Source: Opitutus sp. GAS368 (GTDB taxonomy: Bacteria; Verrucomicrobiota; Verrucomicrobiia; Opitutales; Opitutaceae). From it: 55,853 bases of DNA. Of the stretch, positions 48,093 through 55,853 are shown piece by piece. The DNA lies in NCBI GenBank assembly GCA_945903545.1, contig CAMDOO010000009.1, positions 1 through 55,853 on the forward strand, read 5' to 3'. The position numbers were made by a program, and so were the translations under genes. The notes under the pieces are model-generated. The model searched no databases. It had not been told where the DNA came from and saw only the letters and a program-made list of their open reading frames with translations. The stretch's first letter is position 1. Every line of letters starts with the position of its first letter.

Positions 48093-48627
48093 CGTCCTCT
48101 TTCTCCTCAGCGGCTCCATCGCCTGTTACAAGGCCTGCACCGTGATCTCGCGGCTCGCCCAAGCGGGCGTGACCGTGCAAACCGTCGCCACGCCCTCGGC
48201 CCTGCGCTTCGTCGGCCGGGCCACCCTGGAAGGCCTGAGCGGCCGGCCGGTTTTCACCGACCTATGGGAGGAGGGCCGTGCCCTCGACCACATCGAGCTG
48301 GCCCGGACCGCCGATCTCGCGCTCCTCTGCCCCGCCACGGCCAACACCATCAACCGGCTGGCCGGCGGCCTGGCCGACGACCCGGTGGGCGCGCTCTTCC
48401 TCGCGTGGGAGCTGAAGGACAAACCCTGGTGGCTCGCCCCGGCGATGAACGGTCGCATGTGGGAGCATCCCGCCACCGCCGCCTCGTTGGAAAAACTGCG
48501 CGGCTGGGGCGTGAAGGTGCTCGACCCGATCGAGGGCGCCCACGCCTGCGGCGAGGAAGGCCCCGGCCGGCTCGCCGACCCGGAAGCCATCGCGGCCGCC
48601 GTGCTGGCGGCGCTACCGCGCCCATGA
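48079..48627 (+). CDS. coaC: phosphopantothenoylcysteine decarboxylase CoaC (stand-alone)
   Basis: An FMN-dependent HFCD-family decarboxylase making 4'-phosphopantetheine. 182 residues: NVLFLLSGSIACYKA for FMN binding, the catalytic histidine in DHIELARTADLALLCPATANTINRLAGGLADD, the substrate motif PAMNGRMWEHPA and the lid segment GAHACGEEGPGRL with the proton-donor Cys. In E. coli this is the N-terminal half of Dfp (CoaBC). Here it is a separate gene that overlaps coaB by 4 nt (ATGA). Confidence 0.93.
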   Translation: MSRANVLFLLSGSIACYKACTVISRLAQAGVTVQTVATPSALRFVGRATLEGLSGRPVFTDLWEEGRALDHIELARTADLALLCPATANTINRLAGGLADDPVGALFLAWELKDKPWWLAPAMNGRMWEHPATAASLEKLRGWGVKVLDPIEGAHACGEEGPGRLADPEAIAAAVLAALPRP

Positions 48628-49286
48628 GAATCCTCGTCACCTCAGGCGCCACCCGCGAGCCGATCGACGCGGTGCGCTTCCTCTCCAACGTCAGCACCGG
48701 CTCGACCGGCGCCACCTTGGCGGACACTTTTTTCCAGCAGGGCCATGACGTGACCCTCCTCCACGGCACCGGCGCCATCCGGCCCGGCCTCGTGACTGAC
48801 CGTGAAGAATATTCCACGGCGACCGATCTCCGGAAGCGACTGCAACGCCGGCTCGCCGGCGGCAAATACGACCTGGTCGTGATGTGCGCCGCGGTCGCGG
48901 ATTACCGCCCGCGCGTCGTCCGGAAAGGAAAGCTCAGCTCCGGCGCCCCGGAGCTGACGCTCACCCTGGTGCGCAACCCCAAGATCCTACCGCGCCTCAA
49001 ATCCTTTTCCCCGCGCCCGGTTCGCGTGGTCGGATTCAAGCTCACCGTCGGGGCCGGCAGCCGGGCCCGGAAAAAGGCCGTCAACGCCTTGTTCGCCCAG
49101 GGCGGCGTGGATCTCGTCGTGTCCAACGACCTGCGCAGCATCGGCGACCGCCGGGCGCATCTTTTTGCCATCCACGGCGGAAAGGATGACGCGGGGATCG
49201 AAGTCGAAGGCGCACCCAGCCTGGCCAACACCCTGGTCCATCTCCTGCCGCTCCTGGAGTTGCCCGATTTCGGGCGTTTGCCATGA
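48624..49286 (+). CDS. coaB: phosphopantothenate-cysteine ligase CoaB (stand-alone)
   Basis: Joins cysteine to 4'-phosphopantothenate, the reaction before CoaC. 220 residues starting MRILVTSGATREPIDAVRFLSNVSTGSTGATLADTF, the family opening with its nucleotide-binding GAT-x-E-x-ID and N-S-G pocket; AAVADYRP and VVSNDL follow. The core has the right order for the C-terminal half of Dfp. The start overlaps the stop of coaC by 4 nt, and its stop overlaps coaX by 4 nt. Confidence 0.92.
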   Translation: MRILVTSGATREPIDAVRFLSNVSTGSTGATLADTFFQQGHDVTLLHGTGAIRPGLVTDREEYSTATDLRKRLQRRLAGGKYDLVVMCAAVADYRPRVVRKGKLSSGAPELTLTLVRNPKILPRLKSFSPRPVRVVGFKLTVGAGSRARKKAVNALFAQGGVDLVVSNDLRSIGDRRAHLFAIHGGKDDAGIEVEGAPSLANTLVHLLPLLELPDFGRLP

Positions 49287-50056
49287 CCGCCCCGCGCACC
49301 CTGGTGGTCGACGTGGGCAATACCACCGTGTTCGCCGGGGTTTTCTCGGGGACGCGGCTGGTGAAGCGCTTCCGCCTGACGGCGAAAGCCGCGCGCCAGC
49401 CTGCGACCTGGACGCGCCTGATCGCCAGCCGGACAACCGGTTCGCTGCAAGGAGCCGCCCTGAGTTCCGTGGTTCCGGCGCTCACCCCGATCATCGCGCG
49501 CACGCTCAGCAAGGCCTTTGCGCTCACCCCGGCTGTCATCGCTGCCGCCGCACCGCCCGGCCTCAAGATCGGCTACCGGCGCCCGGCGGACCTCGGCACC
49601 GACCGGATCGCCTGCGCCCTCGGGGCCAGGGTGCTTTTCCCGCGGCGCCATGTCATCGTGGTCGACTGCGGCACGGCCACGACGGTGACGGCGCTGCACC
49701 GGAACGGCACGATCCTGGGCGGGGCCATCCTGCCCGGCGTGGGCCTGTGGCCGGAAATGCTGGCCACGCGCACCGCCCAGCTCCCGCGGCTGGCGCTCCG
49801 GCGGCCCCGACGGGCGCTCGGGCGCTCGCCGGGGGAAGCGCTGCAGAGCGGATTCTTCTTCGGTCACGCCGGTGCGATCCGTGAGTTGGTCGGCCGGGTG
49901 CGTGCGGAGGCTTTTGGCCGTGCGCCGGTGGTCGTGATCGGGACCGGTGGCCACGCGACCCGGTTCGCCCGGGAAAACCTCTTTACCGTCCACGAGCCGG
50001 ATCTCATCCTGACCGGTTTACACGCCTTCGCCGCGCAAATTTTCGCCCATGCTTAA
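49283..50056 (+). CDS. coaX: type III pantothenate kinase CoaX
   Basis: Phosphorylates pantothenate with ATP, independent of CoaA feedback control. 257 residues of the ASKHA fold: VVDVGNTTVFAGVF (phosphate loop 1), the substrate GTDRIACALGARVLFP and VVDCGTATTVTALHRNG (phosphate loop 2), GGAILPGVGL, and the adenosine end GTGGHATRFA. The gene overlaps panD by 8 nt. Confidence 0.94.
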   Translation: MTAPRTLVVDVGNTTVFAGVFSGTRLVKRFRLTAKAARQPATWTRLIASRTTGSLQGAALSSVVPALTPIIARTLSKAFALTPAVIAAAAPPGLKIGYRRPADLGTDRIACALGARVLFPRRHVIVVDCGTATTVTALHRNGTILGGAILPGVGLWPEMLATRTAQLPRLALRRPRRALGRSPGEALQSGFFFGHAGAIRELVGRVRAEAFGRAPVVVIGTGGHATRFARENLFTVHEPDLILTGLHAFAAQIFAHA

Positions 50057-50420
50057 GCACTTTCTCCGCGCCAAGATCCACCGCGCGACCATCACGTCCG
50101 CCGATCGTGATTACGAGGGATCCATCTCGATCTGCCGTGAACTCTGCCGGGCGGCCGAGCTGCTCGAGTTCGAGCAGGTCGATGTCTACGACATCTCCAA
50201 CGGCGCCCGCTTCACCACTTACGTGATCTACGGCGAACCCGGCCAGATCCAGGTCAACGGCGCCGCCGCCATCTTGGTCACACCAGGTGACCCGGTGATC
50301 GTCGCCGCCTATGCCGGCCTTGAGCCGGCCGAGATTGCCTCGCACCAGGCCATCGTTGTCCAGGTGGACCCCGCCAACCGCGTCACCCACCGGAAAGTCT
50401 CGCCCATCCACCAGCCCTAA
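50049..50420 (+). CDS. panD: aspartate 1-decarboxylase PanD
   Basis: Makes beta-alanine for PanC from L-aspartate. 123 residues. The pyruvoyl precursor cleaves between Gly and Ser in DYEGSISI (Gly24-Ser25), and conserved YDISNGARFTTYVI, GDPVIVAAYAG and the C-terminal strand are present. The gene overlaps coaX by 8 nt, completing the pantothenate route except for ketopantoate reductase (PanE/IlvC). Confidence 0.96.
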   Translation: MLKHFLRAKIHRATITSADRDYEGSISICRELCRAAELLEFEQVDVYDISNGARFTTYVIYGEPGQIQVNGAAAILVTPGDPVIVAAYAGLEPAEIASHQAIVVQVDPANRVTHRKVSPIHQP

Positions 50421-50441
50421 GGTCCGCCCCTGCCTCCCACC

Positions 50442-51047
50442 ATGAGCCAACGTTCCCCGGAAAATCTTTTTGAGAAAGCGATCTTCGCCAGCCGCTGGCT
50501 GCAGGCCCCGCTTTACGGCGGCCTGATTGTCGCGCAGGGCATCTACGTCTACCAGTTCTTCGTCGAGCTGTGGCATTTGTTCGGCATCGCCTTCCTGCAT
50601 CACCCGCCCACCAGCCCGATCACCGGGGAAGTGGCGGCGGCGGTCATCGACCCGAGCACGGCCATCATGCTGGGCGTGCTGGGGCTGATCGACGTCGTCA
50701 TGATCGCCAATCTGCTCATCATGGTGATCATCGGCGGCTACGAGACCTTCGTCTCGCGAATCAATCTCGAGGGCCATCCGGACCAACCGGAGTGGTTGAG
50801 CCACGTCAACGCCGGCGTCCTCAAGGTAAAGCTCGGGACGGCGCTGATCAGCATTTCGTCCATCCATCTGTTGAAGTCCTTCATCGAGGTGCGCACCCAT
50901 CCCGCCACCGGCCAGGGCATCATGGACAACGGCGTGATGTGGCAGATCATCATCCACTGCGTCTTCGTGCTTTCCGCCATCGCCCTCGCCTACGTCGACA
51001 AGCTGATGATGGCGGGAGTGAAGGCCCAGTCCGAGGGCACGCACTGA
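50442..51047 (+). CDS. YqhA-family membrane protein
   Basis: 201 residues with four hydrophobic segments; TIGR00645/YqhA family motifs include LFEKAIFASRWLQAPLYGGLIVAQGIYVYQF, TAIMLGVLGLIDVVMIANLLIMVIIGGYETFVS and ISSIHLLKSFIEV. Function is unknown. It starts 21 nt after panD and ends 77 nt before nadA, so it interrupts a cofactor biosynthesis series and could be co-transcribed with it. A transporter role for aspartate or a cofactor precursor is a guess. Confidence 0.9.
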   Translation: MSQRSPENLFEKAIFASRWLQAPLYGGLIVAQGIYVYQFFVELWHLFGIAFLHHPPTSPITGEVAAAVIDPSTAIMLGVLGLIDVVMIANLLIMVIIGGYETFVSRINLEGHPDQPEWLSHVNAGVLKVKLGTALISISSIHLLKSFIEVRTHPATGQGIMDNGVMWQIIIHCVFVLSAIALAYVDKLMMAGVKAQSEGTH

Positions 51048-51124
51048 CCGGCCCGCCTTGCGCCCCCGCCGGAAACGGATTTGCTGACCACCCCGGCTGC
51101 CGCCCGGGCAGCGACCCTGACGCC

Positions 51125-52168
51125 ATGATCATCACCGACACTCCCAGCGAAGCCGAGGCCGAGCGCCTGCTGAAGCTGCTGATGAACGTCGAGTGCGACC
51201 CGCACGGCCGCACCTGGAACCTCGAGACCTGCCGGGAGATCGCGCCGCTCACGCTGGAGATCAACCGCCTGAAGCGGGAGAAAAATGCGGTCATCCTCGC
51301 CCACTCCTACGTCGAGCCGGAGATCATCTACGGCGTGGCCGACTTCCGCGGCGACTCTTACTACCTCAGCGTGCAGGCGAAGCAGTCGCAGGCGGCGATC
51401 ATCGTCTTCGCCGGCGTGGTCTTCATGGCCGAGACCGCCAAGATCCTCTCACCGGCCGCGACCGTGGTGGTGCCCGACCGCGGCTCCGGTTGCTCGCTGG
51501 CCGACTCGATCACCGGCGAGGATGTGCGCAAGATGAAGGCCGTATATCCCGGCGCCCCCGTCGTCTGCTACATCAACAGCACCGCCGAGGTGAAGGCCGA
51601 GTCGGACGTCTGCGTGACGTCGGGCAACGTCTACGACATCGTGGCCAACCTGCCCGGGCGCCGCCTCCTCTTCGTGCCTGATCGCCTCATGGCCGAGAAC
51701 GTCCGGGCCGAGATGAAGCGCCGTGGCGTCGACAAGGAAATCATCTCCTCGGATGGCACCTGCCTGGTGCATGACGAGTTCACCCCGGCCCAGATCGCCG
51801 AGGCCCGCGCCCAGTTTCCCGGGCTAAAGGTCGTCGCCCACCCCGAGTGCACGCCCGAGGTCGCCGCGCTCGCGGACTTTGTCGGCAGCACCGGCGCGAT
51901 GATGAAGTACGTGAAGACGTCAAACGCGCCGTACTACCTCATGCTCACCGAGTGCGGCCTCGTCGGCCGGCTTGAGGTCGAGGCGCCGGAGAAAAACTTT
52001 ATCGGCGGCTGCCGGCTCTGCCCCTACATGAAGCTCAACTCGCTGGAGAAGATCCTGCAGGCGCTCAAGGCCCCGCGCGCCGACCAGATCGTCACGCTCG
52101 ACGAGGACCTCCGCCAAAAGGCGCAGCGCTGCATCGACCGGATGTTCGAACTGGCACCTCAGGATTGA
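51125..52168 (+). CDS. nadA: quinolinate synthase NadA
   Basis: Condenses iminoaspartate with dihydroxyacetone phosphate to quinolinate, using a 4Fe-4S cluster. 347 residues. Likely cluster cysteines: GSGCSLADS, HPECTPEV and GCRLCPYMKLNS. Other markers are ILAHSYVEPEIIYGVADFRGDS, VVFMAETAKILSP and GSTGAMMKYV. ATG 51125 gives the family N-terminus. Next to nadC and nadB. Confidence 0.95.
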   Translation: MIITDTPSEAEAERLLKLLMNVECDPHGRTWNLETCREIAPLTLEINRLKREKNAVILAHSYVEPEIIYGVADFRGDSYYLSVQAKQSQAAIIVFAGVVFMAETAKILSPAATVVVPDRGSGCSLADSITGEDVRKMKAVYPGAPVVCYINSTAEVKAESDVCVTSGNVYDIVANLPGRRLLFVPDRLMAENVRAEMKRRGVDKEIISSDGTCLVHDEFTPAQIAEARAQFPGLKVVAHPECTPEVAALADFVGSTGAMMKYVKTSNAPYYLMLTECGLVGRLEVEAPEKNFIGGCRLCPYMKLNSLEKILQALKAPRADQIVTLDEDLRQKAQRCIDRMFELAPQD

Positions 52169-52243
52169 ATGGGGAAAGCGGGAAACCATTGGGAAATTAG
52201 AAGCTCGGATCCGCCTTTCCCTCTTTCCACATTGCTTCCCAAG
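52168..52243. repeat. GGGAAA-type palindrome between nadA and nadC
   Basis: The left arm gaatggggaaagcgggaaac plus cattgggaaat faces tttccctctttccacattg plus cttcccaagcc. Imperfect arms. It fills the 77-nt gap and starts at the last base of the nadA stop codon. Confidence 0.6.
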
Positions 52244-52245
52244 CC

Positions 52246-53094
52246 ATGATCTCCCCCCGCACCGAACACCTGATCAACCTGGCCCTCGAGGAGGATGCCG
52301 GCCTCGGCGATGTCACCAGCCGCGCGATCTTCCCGGCCCGGCACCGTTCCCGCGGCTACATCGCGTCCGGCCAGGAGCTCTCGGTCTGCGGCGTGGAGAT
52401 CGCCGCCCGCGTGTTTGCGCGGGTCGACCCGGCGCTGAAGGTCACGGCCCGCGCCGCCGACGGCGACCGCCTGCGCCCCGGAGACCGCGTGCTGGAGGTG
52501 ACCGGCCCGACCGCCGCCCTGCTCACCGCGGAGCGCACCGCGTTGAATTTCCTGCAGCGGCTGTCCGGCATCGCCACCCTCACCCGGCGTTTTGCCGACG
52601 CGGTGGCGGGCACCGGGGTGCGGATCGTCGACACCCGCAAGACCACCCCGGCCTGGCGCGAACTCGAGAAATACGCGGTGCGCTGCGGCGGCGGCTTCAA
52701 CCACCGCTCGTCGCTCGGCGAGCACGTGCTGATCAAGGACAACCACATTGCCGCCGCCGGTTCGCTCACCCGCGCGGTGCAAAAATGCCGCGCGGAGGCC
52801 CCGCACGGCGCCAAGATCGAGGTCGAGGCGGAGACCCTCACCGAGGTGAAGGAAGCGGTGCGCGCCGGCGCGGAAGTGATCCTGCTCGACAACATGACCC
52901 TGGCCCAGATCCGCGCCGCGGTGGCGGCCATTGGCGGCCACGCCCTGGTCGAAGTCTCGGGTGGCGTGCGGCTCGACACCGTGCGCTCCTTCGCCCTGCC
53001 CGGCGTGGACGTGATCAGCATCGGCGCCCTCACCCACTCGGCTCCCGCGGCGGACCTGAGCCTGACGGTCCTCCCGGCCAGGAAGGCCCGATGA
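52246..53094 (+). CDS. nadC: nicotinate-nucleotide pyrophosphorylase (carboxylating) NadC
   Basis: Converts quinolinate and PRPP to nicotinate mononucleotide. 282 residues: NLALEEDAGLGDVTSRAIF at the start, ERTALNFLQRLSGIATLTRRF, VDTRKTTPAWRELEKYAVRCGGGFNHR (quinolinate-binding Arg and Lys), LIKDNHIAAAGS, EVEAETLTEVKEAV, ILLDNMTLAQIRAAV and EVSGGV. Overlaps nadB by 4 nt (ATGA). Confidence 0.96.
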   Translation: MISPRTEHLINLALEEDAGLGDVTSRAIFPARHRSRGYIASGQELSVCGVEIAARVFARVDPALKVTARAADGDRLRPGDRVLEVTGPTAALLTAERTALNFLQRLSGIATLTRRFADAVAGTGVRIVDTRKTTPAWRELEKYAVRCGGGFNHRSSLGEHVLIKDNHIAAAGSLTRAVQKCRAEAPHGAKIEVEAETLTEVKEAVRAGAEVILLDNMTLAQIRAAVAAIGGHALVEVSGGVRLDTVRSFALPGVDVISIGALTHSAPAADLSLTVLPARKAR

Positions 53095-54647
53095 AGGTCC
53101 TCCGCACGGACTGCCTGGTGATTGGCGCCGGCCTCGCCGGCTCCGCCTATGCGCTGCACGCGGCCCAGCGGGGTCTCAAGGTCGAGTTGCTCTCCCTGTC
53201 CGATCCGATGGCGGCGAACAGCGACTGGGCGCAGGGCGGGATCATTTACGACACCGCCCCGGACCCGGCGGCGCTGGCCCGGGATATCATGGAAGCGAGC
53301 GACCACAGCGCCAACCCGAAGGCCGTGGACCAGCTGGTGCGGGAGGGCCCGGCCGCCGTGAAGGAGTTCCTGATCGACGAGCTCAAGGTGGGATTCGATC
53401 GCGATGCCGGCGGCCGGCTGGATTTTGCCCGCGAGGGCGGCCACAGCGAGCGCCGCATCATTCACGCGAAGGACACGACGGGTCATGCGATCCTGCAGGC
53501 CGTGGCGGGGCGCGTGGACGGCACCACCGGCATCACGCGCCGGGCGGGCGGCGTGGCGATCGACCTGCTCACGCTGTCGCACAACTCTTCCGACCCGGCG
53601 GACAAATACGAGCCGCTGACCTGCTTCGGGGCCTATGTGCTCGACACGGCCACCGGGGCCACGACGGCCATCGTGGCCAGGAAGACCATCCTCGCGACCG
53701 GCGGGCTCGGGCAGATTTTCCTGCACACCACCAACCAGCTGGGCAGCGTCGGCCACGGCGTGGCCATGGCCTACCGGGTCGGGGCGCGCCTCATCGACCT
53801 GGAGTACGTGCAATTCCATCCGACCGTCTTTGCGAAGAAGAACTCCCCGCGCTTCCTTATCACGGAGGCCCTGCGCGGCGAGGGCGGCGTCCTGGTCAAC
53901 GCGAAGGGCGAACGCTTCATGGACGCGGCTGACCCGCGCGGCTCGCTCGCCCCGCGCGACGTGGTGGCCCGGTCGATCAAGCACGAGCTCGCCACCAGCG
54001 GGGAGCCCTGCGTGTTCCTGGACCTTTCGGCGATAAAGCCCGAGTTCATCCGCGACCGTTTCCCCAGCATTTTCGAGCGCTGCGCCGCCCACGGCGTGGA
54101 CATCACCCGCGAGCCGATCCCGGTCGTGCCGGCGGCGCACTACGCCTGCGGCGGCGTGCACACGGACCTGCAGGGCCGGACGAACATCCGCCACCTGAAC
54201 GCCATCGGCGAAACCGCCTGCACCGGCCTCCACGGCGCTAACCGCCTCGCGAGCACCTCCCTCCTCGAATGCCTCACCGGGGCCAAGTTCGCGGCGCAGG
54301 CGGACGCAGCCGACATCGCCGCGGGTGGATTCCACCTGCCGGATCCGCGCCCGTGGGAAAGCCCGACGCGTGTCGCCGACCCGGTGCTCGTGCGCCAGGA
54401 CATGCTCCAGATCCAGCACACGATGTGGAATTACGCCGGCGTGGTGCGCTCCCCGAAGCGGCTGACCCGCGCGCGGCGCATCCTGCTCGAACTCCGCGAG
54501 GAGATCCAAAGCTTCTACCGCGGCTGCCAGCTCACCCGTGAGCTGATCGAGCTCCGCAATGCGGTGCAGACCGCGCTGCTCGTGGTGCACGCCGCGTCGC
54601 TGAACCCGACCAGCCGCGGCTGCCACTATCTGGTGGACGGGGAGTGA
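53091..54647 (+). CDS. nadB: L-aspartate oxidase NadB
   Basis: FAD enzyme oxidising L-aspartate to iminoaspartate for NadA. 518 residues. FAD fold GAGLAGSAYALHAAQRG, the SDWAQGGI signature of aspartate oxidases, HSERRIIHAKDTTG, ILATGGLGQIFLHTTN, EYVQFHPTVFAKK, FMDAADPRGSLAPRDVVARSI and VVPAAHYACGGVHTDLQGRT are all present. The C-terminal helical domain ends near RGCHYLVDGE. Last gene of the cofactor cluster; 112 nt to the next, converging gene, with a few GGCAGAGG-type repeat units near 54665. Confidence 0.96.
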   Translation: MKVLRTDCLVIGAGLAGSAYALHAAQRGLKVELLSLSDPMAANSDWAQGGIIYDTAPDPAALARDIMEASDHSANPKAVDQLVREGPAAVKEFLIDELKVGFDRDAGGRLDFAREGGHSERRIIHAKDTTGHAILQAVAGRVDGTTGITRRAGGVAIDLLTLSHNSSDPADKYEPLTCFGAYVLDTATGATTAIVARKTILATGGLGQIFLHTTNQLGSVGHGVAMAYRVGARLIDLEYVQFHPTVFAKKNSPRFLITEALRGEGGVLVNAKGERFMDAADPRGSLAPRDVVARSIKHELATSGEPCVFLDLSAIKPEFIRDRFPSIFERCAAHGVDITREPIPVVPAAHYACGGVHTDLQGRTNIRHLNAIGETACTGLHGANRLASTSLLECLTGAKFAAQADAADIAAGGFHLPDPRPWESPTRVADPVLVRQDMLQIQHTMWNYAGVVRSPKRLTRARRILLELREEIQSFYRGCQLTRELIELRNAVQTALLVVHAASLNPTSRGCHYLVDGE

Positions 54648-54759
54648 TCCGGGGGCTTCGCGCCGAGGGCAGAGGACGGAAGGCAGAGGGCGGAGCCAGC
54701 CAAGGCTCGATCAGCCATCTGTCCTTAGCCTTCGGCCTTCCGGCCGCATCGGCCGATCA

Positions 54760-55080
54760 TCAGTTCGCCCACGCGCCCTGGAAGACCTCGGCCGACGCGG
54801 TCTCCTCCTCCTCCTCCGGCACTTCGTTGAGCGGGGCAAAACGTTCCGAGGAAAACCCCAGCTCCTGTTCGCCCTTGTGAAAGGGATCCGGGGGATTGGT
54901 CAGCTCCTCAAGCAGCAGGCCGACGGTGGCGGAGTCCCCGCCCTTCACGATCTTCTCCCGGCCGAGAAAAACCTCCCGGATCGTGTAGATGTTGTCCTTC
55001 ACCGGCAGCTCCCGATAGATCGCCCGCACAATCTCCGGGAAAGAATCATTCACGCACACGACTTTCTGGCCTTTGATCAT
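54760..55080 (-). CDS. conserved hypothetical protein
   Basis: 106 residues. The N-terminal 70 residues (KGQKVVCVNDSFPEIVRAIYRELPVKDNIYTIREVFLGREKI ... TVGLLLEELTNPPDP) look like a small beta-barrel or SH3-like fold; I know similar short proteins in Verrucomicrobia but no function. The C-terminal part is acidic (EVPEEEEETASAEVF). Probably cytoplasmic. It follows the DUF5069 gene on the same strand after a 29-bp inverted repeat. Confidence 0.72.
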   Translation of the reverse strand: MIKGQKVVCVNDSFPEIVRAIYRELPVKDNIYTIREVFLGREKIVKGGDSATVGLLLEELTNPPDPFHKGEQELGFSSERFAPLNEVPEEEEETASAEVFQGAWAN

Positions 55081-55083
55081 AAT

Positions 55084-55171
55084 GAAATCTGGAACTCGGG
55101 AACGCAGGAAATTGAGCCGGACCTCTTCGGACGCAAACTGTCATTTCCTGCGTTCCCGAGTTCCAGATTTC
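55084..55171. repeat. 29-bp perfect inverted repeat
   Basis: Arms 55084-55112 (gaaatctggaactcgggaa, cgcaggaaat) and 55143-55171 are perfect complements around a 30-nt loop. It abuts the stop codon of the DUF5069 gene (55172-55174) with no gap and reaches to 3 nt from the start of the next gene downstream (55080). Confidence 0.93.
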
Positions 55172-55633
55172 CTATTCGATCCGGCCCTCGTCGAATTCGA
55201 TCAGGTCGGTGACGCTCCTGATCTCGCCGATGCGGTCGGCGCAGCCCATGGCGGTCAGCGCCTCGCGGAGAAATTCCTGGCCGGCCGGGGTCATGCCCTT
55301 CTGGACATACTCGCGGTTCCACTTGTCGGCGCGCACGGCCGGCGGCAGCAGCGCGGCCAGGCGCTGCTCGACGGTCGCGGCGTCGGCCGACTCGAGCACA
55401 ATCTTTTCCACCGCGGCGGGGTCGATGCCGAGATGCAGGCAAAGAAAGCGGTCCATGCCTCGCTTGTAGTTCTTCGCGTAGCTGGCCGGGAGAGCCCCGT
55501 GCTCCTTCACATACCGGCACTTGGCCAGAAAACGCGGCAGATGGAGCAGCCCGGTCGCCGGGTGCGGCGCATAGGCGGAGGGCAGCGTGGTCAGCACCTC
55601 ACCGCTGGATCCTGGGATGGGCTTGGAAGGCAT
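55172..55633 (-). CDS. DUF5069 family protein
   Basis: 153 residues of a family common in Verrucomicrobia: GLLHLPRFLAKCRYVKEHGALPASYAKNYKRGMDRFLCLHLGIDPAAVEKIV followed by a helical middle, NREYVQKGMTPAGQEFLREALTAMGCADRIGEIRSVTDLIEFDEG at the end. No known activity. Met at 55633 avoids a poorly conserved Arg-rich extension. It precedes the 54760 gene with a 29-bp inverted repeat in between. Confidence 0.85.
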   Translation of the reverse strand: MPSKPIPGSSGEVLTTLPSAYAPHPATGLLHLPRFLAKCRYVKEHGALPASYAKNYKRGMDRFLCLHLGIDPAAVEKIVLESADAATVEQRLAALLPPAVRADKWNREYVQKGMTPAGQEFLREALTAMGCADRIGEIRSVTDLIEFDEGRIE

Positions 55634-55683
55634 GCGTGGGAAGAGTGGCCGGCGGCGGCCCGCCGGCAAGGATCCGCCGTGGA

Positions 55684-55853
55684 TCAGGGTCCACCGGTCC
55701 GCAGCCGCTCCAGATTCGAACGGGCATCCGCATAGTTGGGGTCAATGCGCAGCGCGGCCTCCAGTTCCCGGCGGGCATCGGCCGTGCGCCCGGCACGGAA
55801 AAGCGCGCCGGCGTAGTTGTTGCGCAAGTCGGGCCGGTCCGGCTTGAGCCGCA
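55684..55853 (-). CDS. TPR-containing protein, C-terminal fragment
   Basis: The C-terminal 55 residues of a protein continuing beyond the window. They read as tetratricopeptide units: LRNNYAGALFRAGRTADARRELEAALRIDPNYADARSNLERLR, then GGP and stop at 55684-55686. TPRs mediate protein-protein contacts; the rest of the protein is not visible. Confidence 0.75.
   Translation of the reverse strand, partial: RLKPDRPDLRNNYAGALFRAGRTADARRELEAALRIDPNYADARSNLERLRTGGP

Overview
The window is GC-rich, gene-dense bacterial chromosome with no rRNA, phage, CRISPR array or recognisable insertion sequence. Protein content and style (weak or absent Shine-Dalgarno sites, many secreted or lipoprotein genes, a PadR regulator paired with a permease-prefix-like protein, abundant palindromic repeats between genes) suggest a Verrucomicrobiota member close to Opitutaceae. 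That placement is inference from memory of such genomes; no search was run.

Layout: 1-9.6 kb holds purE, a YkgJ-type cysteine-cluster protein, a very long hrpA helicase, a secreted histidine phosphatase, a YchJ/SEC-C protein, a lipoprotein cyclophilin and small conserved proteins. 9.6-14.7 kb has a polyketide-cyclase-like protein, a compact flavin electron-transfer operon (FMN-binding protein, ApbE, RnfD-like) and a PadR unit. 14.7-22.3 kb is a sugar-uptake region: a ThuA-like lipoprotein, a ribose-type ABC permease, two paralogous binding proteins, an SGNH-like protein and the ABC ATPase. 22.5-27.5 kb carries a lipoprotein, a tRNA with anticodon CAT, a cytochrome b/c fusion with its Rieske protein, and a secreted beta-propeller. 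27.7-34.0 kb has DUF4202, a second YkgJ protein, a SWIM-SNF2 helicase and glycyl-tRNA synthetase. 34.3-39.2 kb has ArnD-like, RlmI-like, LpxR-like, SIS and amino-sugar kinase genes. 40.2-45.7 kb is a minus-strand series: miaB, a four-helix-bundle gene between inverted repeats, a membrane protein, gmk and a transporter/spermidine synthase fusion. 46.0-54.6 kb starts with an orphan HTH gene in an AT-rich pocket and continues as a compact cofactor cluster: panB, panC, coaC, coaB, coaX, panD, yqhA-like, nadA, nadC, nadB. Pantothenate/CoA and NAD synthesis both draw on aspartate here (PanD and NadB).

The most unusual feature is a large, heterogeneous population of palindromic elements. Their arms are often built from imperfect 6-9 nt tandem units. 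They lie between genes, start within 0-3 nt of stop codons, supply start codons or C-terminal codons, nest inside each other, and occur in frame inside coding sequence (four in hrpA, one in the transporter/spermidine synthase gene). One pair of arms, about 33 bp with one mismatch, encloses a complete four-helix-bundle (23S rRNA intervening-sequence-type) gene. It looks like a palindromic element carrying a protein cargo and is my best candidate for a poorly described mobile system.
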